Positions 5,858-6,291 of a DNA stretch of 6,291 bases are shown here, in pieces. The notes beneath the pieces were generated by a model, which was not told the origin of the DNA, made no database searches, and was given only the letters and a program-made list of their open reading frames with translations. Both the position numbers and the translations under genes were made by a program. Numbering within the stretch: the stretch's first letter is position 1; every line of letters starts with the position of its first letter. The stretch spans positions 1 through 6,291 of the forward strand of contig NZ_JAWOAR010000035.1 of the NCBI RefSeq assembly GCF_046498435.1, written 5' to 3'. Origin of the DNA: Longimonas sp046498435 (GTDB lineage Bacteria; Bacteroidota; Rhodothermia; Rhodothermales; Salinibacteraceae).

Positions 5858-6130
5858 ATGATTGTCATGGAAGTCCACAAGAGATCCCGGATCAGCGGCG
5901 CCAGGGGCGCCTTGCCTGTCCTGAACTCGATTCAGGATCTGGATGACTATAAAATGGGAGTCCATGCGTTACCCTATGAATCATCTGTGACAGAGCACTA
6001 TTGTATGGACACCACACCTGGATTTCTACACAACGCGTCGGTGCGTACCGACCGTGCTGATGACCTTGATGCACTCATTCGGTCGCTGTTTACACGCCGT
6101 CACTTACGCACCGCAGGCGCAGGCATGTGA
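5858..6130 (+). CDS. Doubtful small ORF containing a palindromic element
   Basis: The ATG at 5858 opens a 90-codon frame that ends at 6130, right at the ABC gene break. Codons 3-30 coincide with a palindromic repeat (5864-5947), whose 84-bp length is a multiple of three, so it sits in frame. The part after the element begins MGVHALPYESS and contains FLHNASVRTDRADDLDALI before ending RTAGAGM. That central piece looks faintly like the C-terminal end of a class V aminotransferase-type protein, but the similarity is too weak to name. It may be a degraded gene end or chance. Shorter starts at 5954 and 6005 are possible. Confidence 0.2.
   Translation: MIVMEVHKRSRISGARGALPVLNSIQDLDDYKMGVHALPYESSVTEHYCMDTTPGFLHNASVRTDRADDLDALIRSLFTRRHLRTAGAGM
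5864..5947. repeat. 84-bp palindromic element, GTCAT...ATGAC
   Basis: The ends GTCAT (5864-5868) and ATGAC (5943-5947) are inverted. Inside are GATC-CCG-GATC (5883-5893), two GGCGCC boxes 3 bp apart (5897-5902 and 5906-5911) and a perfect 7-bp hairpin TCCTGAA-CTCGA-TTCAGGA (5919-5937). The pattern of a GATCCCGGATC-like stem followed by a TCCTGAACTCGATTCAGGA stem and a GATGAC end resembles palindromic repeats dispersed in many bacterial genomes. These sometimes insert in frame into genes, as here. No target duplication is evident. Confidence 0.65.
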
Positions 6131-6291
6131 CGAACACGACGGCTACTCCGGCGGCGCGAGCCTTATCGATCAGCGAGAGTACGATTTCAACCTGGTTGTC
6201 ACTGAGCGCGGCGGTGGGCTCGTCGAGAATGAGCACCCGGGTTGCGAAATGAACCGCCCGGGCGACCGCAAGCAGTTGTCGTTGTGCGCCC
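6090..6291 (-). pseudogene. Sugar-type ABC transporter ATPase, truncated at the H-loop (5' end beyond window)
   Basis: The minus strand from 6290 reads GAQRQLLAVARAVHFATRV, then LILDEPTAALS, then the D-loop and KARAAGVAVVFVT. This is the signature helix, the Walker B with catalytic Glu, and the strand before the H-loop of an ATPase that energises sugar or similar solute uptake (RbsA/FrcA style). In intact members the strand is followed by His-Asn or similar and about 35-40 more residues. Here it passes to the unrelated CLRLRCVSDGV and stops with TAA at 6090-6092. The other two frames also stop within about 40 bases. So the switch histidine and the C-terminal end are lost, and the break is near 6131. 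Local GC is higher than in the genes to the left (37 of 60 bases in 6181-6240). The 5' end and Walker A lie outside the window. Confidence 0.75.

Larger units (their letters stand above)
5417..6089. other. Intergenic stretch with several repeat elements
   Basis: Between the start of the membrane hydrolase gene and the broken ABC gene I see no convincing protein gene. 5417-5601 should hold the promoter of the minus-strand operon, but no clear -35/-10 pair or Bacteroidota TAnnTTTG box stands out. From 5602 onward the stretch is made of separate palindromic elements, listed individually, plus one doubtful ORF. The mix suggests a landing site for small mobile repeats next to a rearrangement point. 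Confidence 0.6.

Noticed and set aside
6090..6140. Simple frameshift in an otherwise intact ABC ATPase
   Set aside because: One alternative frame gives His-Met after the strand, but it stops after eight more codons and shows no C-terminal homology, so truncation fits better.

Overview
The window carries five recognisable protein genes, one truncated gene at the right edge, and two stretches rich in palindromes and poor in genes. Composition is moderately GC-rich. None of the internal starts has a convincing Shine-Dalgarno sequence, and the proteins lean acidic. This fits a Bacteroidota or Rhodothermota-type bacterium, possibly a halophile, but that assignment is an inference from style and not from a marker gene.

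Layout, plus strand first. (1) 1-783 is the 3' part of an OmpA-family peptidoglycan-binding protein with an unusual C-terminal beta-rich, Cys-containing extension. (2) 976-1818 is an MscS small mechanosensitive channel. (3) 1971-2399 is an OsmC peroxiredoxin, closed by a strong intrinsic terminator at 2456-2490. A long imperfect hairpin (1850-1921) lies between mscS and osmC. (4) 2491-3218 is a gene-poor stretch with at least four distinct inverted repeats and one doubtful small ORF.

Minus strand. A membrane-embedded YdjM/DUF457-type metal-dependent hydrolase (5416 to 4385) lies upstream of a lipoprotein serine hydrolase of the class C beta-lactamase-like family (4334 to 3219). The gap is 50 bp, so they probably form one operon. 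The lipoprotein's signal peptide contains an exact-length triplicated 15-bp unit, which gives three ILWST repeats.

The right end (5417-6089) is again without a convincing gene. It holds a MITE-like element with TGTCAT-type ends, an inverted repeat enclosing a TATACT box, and a GTCAT...ATGAC palindromic element inside a doubtful small ORF. At about 6131 the sequence switches to the minus-strand Walker-B region of a sugar-type ABC transporter ATPase. That gene breaks off just at the H-loop, so the junction looks like an old rearrangement.

Functionally the intact genes form an envelope and stress set: wall anchoring, osmotic safety valve, hydroperoxide removal, and two envelope-located hydrolases. 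I found no defence system, CRISPR array, tRNA or rRNA. The most unusual material is in the non-coding palindromes, not in a new multi-gene system.
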